A DNA stretch of 64,000 nt from Antedon mediterranea (taxonomy: Eukaryota; Echinodermata; Crinoidea; Comatulida; Antedonidae), in contig NC_092671.1 of NCBI RefSeq assembly GCF_964355755.1, positions 8,259,001-8,323,000 of the forward strand, written 5' to 3'. Under the pieces are notes generated by a model, which did not search any database, was not told where the DNA came from, and saw nothing but the letters and a program-made list of their open reading frames with translations. Numbering within the stretch: the first letter of the stretch is position 1; every line of letters begins with the position of its first letter. The translations under genes were made by a program, and so were the position numbers. Below are positions 62,701 to 64,000 of this stretch, one piece after another.

Positions 62701-64000
62701 GATATTAACCTCATGTCACGAACATGCGAAAACACTTCCGTTAAACATTGATTATTTACGTACACCAGATTAAGTCCATGTTAATTATGAGAATGTTTAC
62801 TGTTCTGACCAATAGGAAATAAACCCACCACTTTGATTGGAAACAGCTCCGAACACAAGTCACAAATCCTTTGGGTAAATTAGTTTTTTTCGTCAAGTTT
62901 CACAATCAAAGTTAGGCTAATTCAAAAAGGATATTAGCAGCATTATTTAAGAGTAAAATAGACGCTAGGAATCATAGCATTAATATATATCACGAAATAT
63001 GGTTTAAAATGAAACGGGGAAGACACATATATCACGATAAATGCAAATTCACAACCGAATATGTTGCATAGTGCGTTTTCACCTGTAAAATAAAAAATGG
63101 AGATTGGTAAATATTTTTACTTACAGAGAGCTATTTTTGGATACTTGAGCAAACGTATTAATAGTTCCATCTCGAAATAAATATATATTTGACAATGTTT
63201 GGAAAGTAGTTTTTACTTAATATTAGTAAAATGATAAATATTTTGGCGTTTCATACGTATTAGACAAAAATCGAAACGTCGACGAGTGGACTAAAATAAA
63301 AAAGACAATAAATACAGACTTGGGGCTAGTCTACACCATCATCTGCAAATTACATGATTGATTAAATGAATTTAAGTCCACCTTAGAAATGAAAATTAAG
63401 ATGATTAAATACATTGATTTTTTTTTGTTCATGTTCGCTTGATATTGTCAACATAATCTGGCTTTAAACGTTTTATTCCAAGTGAGCTGCGAACTGTTCC
63501 CAACACCTTGTCATTTGTTCCTCCTTGTCAGCTAACTTTAAAAATACATCAAACCTTATAAATGTATTGAAAATTGTCTTAAATTACATATCGTTATCAA
63601 TTATGATGACGATAATCTGTGCCTAAAATCTTATTAATGCCAAGACAAACAAAAAGTAATTCCTGGCTTGTATAATTCAAATTATAATTTAGGTTACTGG
63701 TACATCCTTTGTAAAATAACATAGTTCGTAACATTTAGCCAATCAGAATCATTATCAGAAATACTGCGTTGTGATTCGTTATAATGACGCGCGTTAATGC
63801 TAGGTAACGTAATACCGCTCCGCACGGATTGGCACATCAACAACCAATTACAATCGAATACGTTTTAGCTCTCTATCATTGGTTGTACCATGGAGAAATT
63901 ACTTTCTAACTTATTTCTCCGTGGTTGTGTTATTACCTATTCATATAAAAATCATATTCTATATGGTAAATGAATATACGTTAATAAAAGAAAGATGTAG
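59798..64000. other. Right flank, no supported gene
   Basis: This is A+T-rich DNA upstream of COPZ. A strong donor-like GTAAGT on the minus strand near 61780 follows sequence with stops, so at most it could close a non-coding exon. A (TTTA)n-type run lies at about 61361-61378, and 60600-60720 is somewhat richer in G+C. No exon with a recognisable protein was found. Confidence 0.5.
63735..63890. promoter_or_regulatory. Possible promoter-like segment at the right edge
   Basis: CCAATCAG (63740), ACCAATTA (63842) and ATTGGTT (63878) lie around a CpG-containing stretch (gacgcgcgtt, accgctccgcacgg) unusual for this window. No gene is seen before the window ends. Confidence 0.2.

Overview
This is a 64 kb piece of an animal nuclear genome. 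It is very A+T-rich, almost free of long open frames, and full of short decayed repeats. One spliced gene can be read with confidence: coatomer subunit zeta (COPZ1-like, COPI coat), on the minus strand, spread over at least 55.7 kb. Six coding exons (18, 69, 82, 148, 78 and 91 bp) have canonical AG/GT boundaries and matching phases. They join into 162 residues that align without gaps to the first 162 residues of the 177-residue human protein as I remember it. The last roughly 15 codons are not found and probably lie left of position 1. The gene, the huge introns and the repeats (PIF/Harbinger, tRNA-derived SINEs, non-LTR remnants, Helitron-like pieces, many MITEs) indicate an invertebrate animal. 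Frequent TAGGCCTA- and TACTGTACAGTA-type words remind me of echinoderms, but that is a weak inference.

Layout, left to right. 1-3766 is the start of the last intron, with a decayed retrotransposon tail at about 3060-3460. 3767-3857 is exon 6. 3858-7591 is intron 5, with a GC-richer unexplained island at 4255-4740. 7592-7669 is exon 5. 7670-24741 is intron 4 (17 kb), with SINEs, a TTAA-flanked MITE, paired RFX X-box motifs and a perfect CTCF-core match. 24742-24889 is exon 4, which holds the most conserved core. 24890-50503 is intron 3 (25.6 kb). It carries an intact-ended 1,003 bp Harbinger element with a broken Myb/SANT gene, two four-copy tandem arrays, two Helitron-like elements and a palindromic element rich in TATAAGCCCACCC motifs. 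50504-50585 and 51042-51110 are exons 3 and 2, closely surrounded by three copies of one TAA-flanked MITE. 51111-59404 is intron 1. 59405-59422 is the six-codon first coding exon.

Only 167 bp separates the COPZ start codon from the stop of a possible terminal exon of an unidentified upstream gene on the same strand (59590-59797). The remaining right flank to 64000 has no gene that I can support. I found no operon-like system, CRISPR array, canonical tRNA or rRNA gene, or prokaryotic feature. The novelty here lies in repeat biology and candidate intronic regulatory sites rather than in a new gene system.
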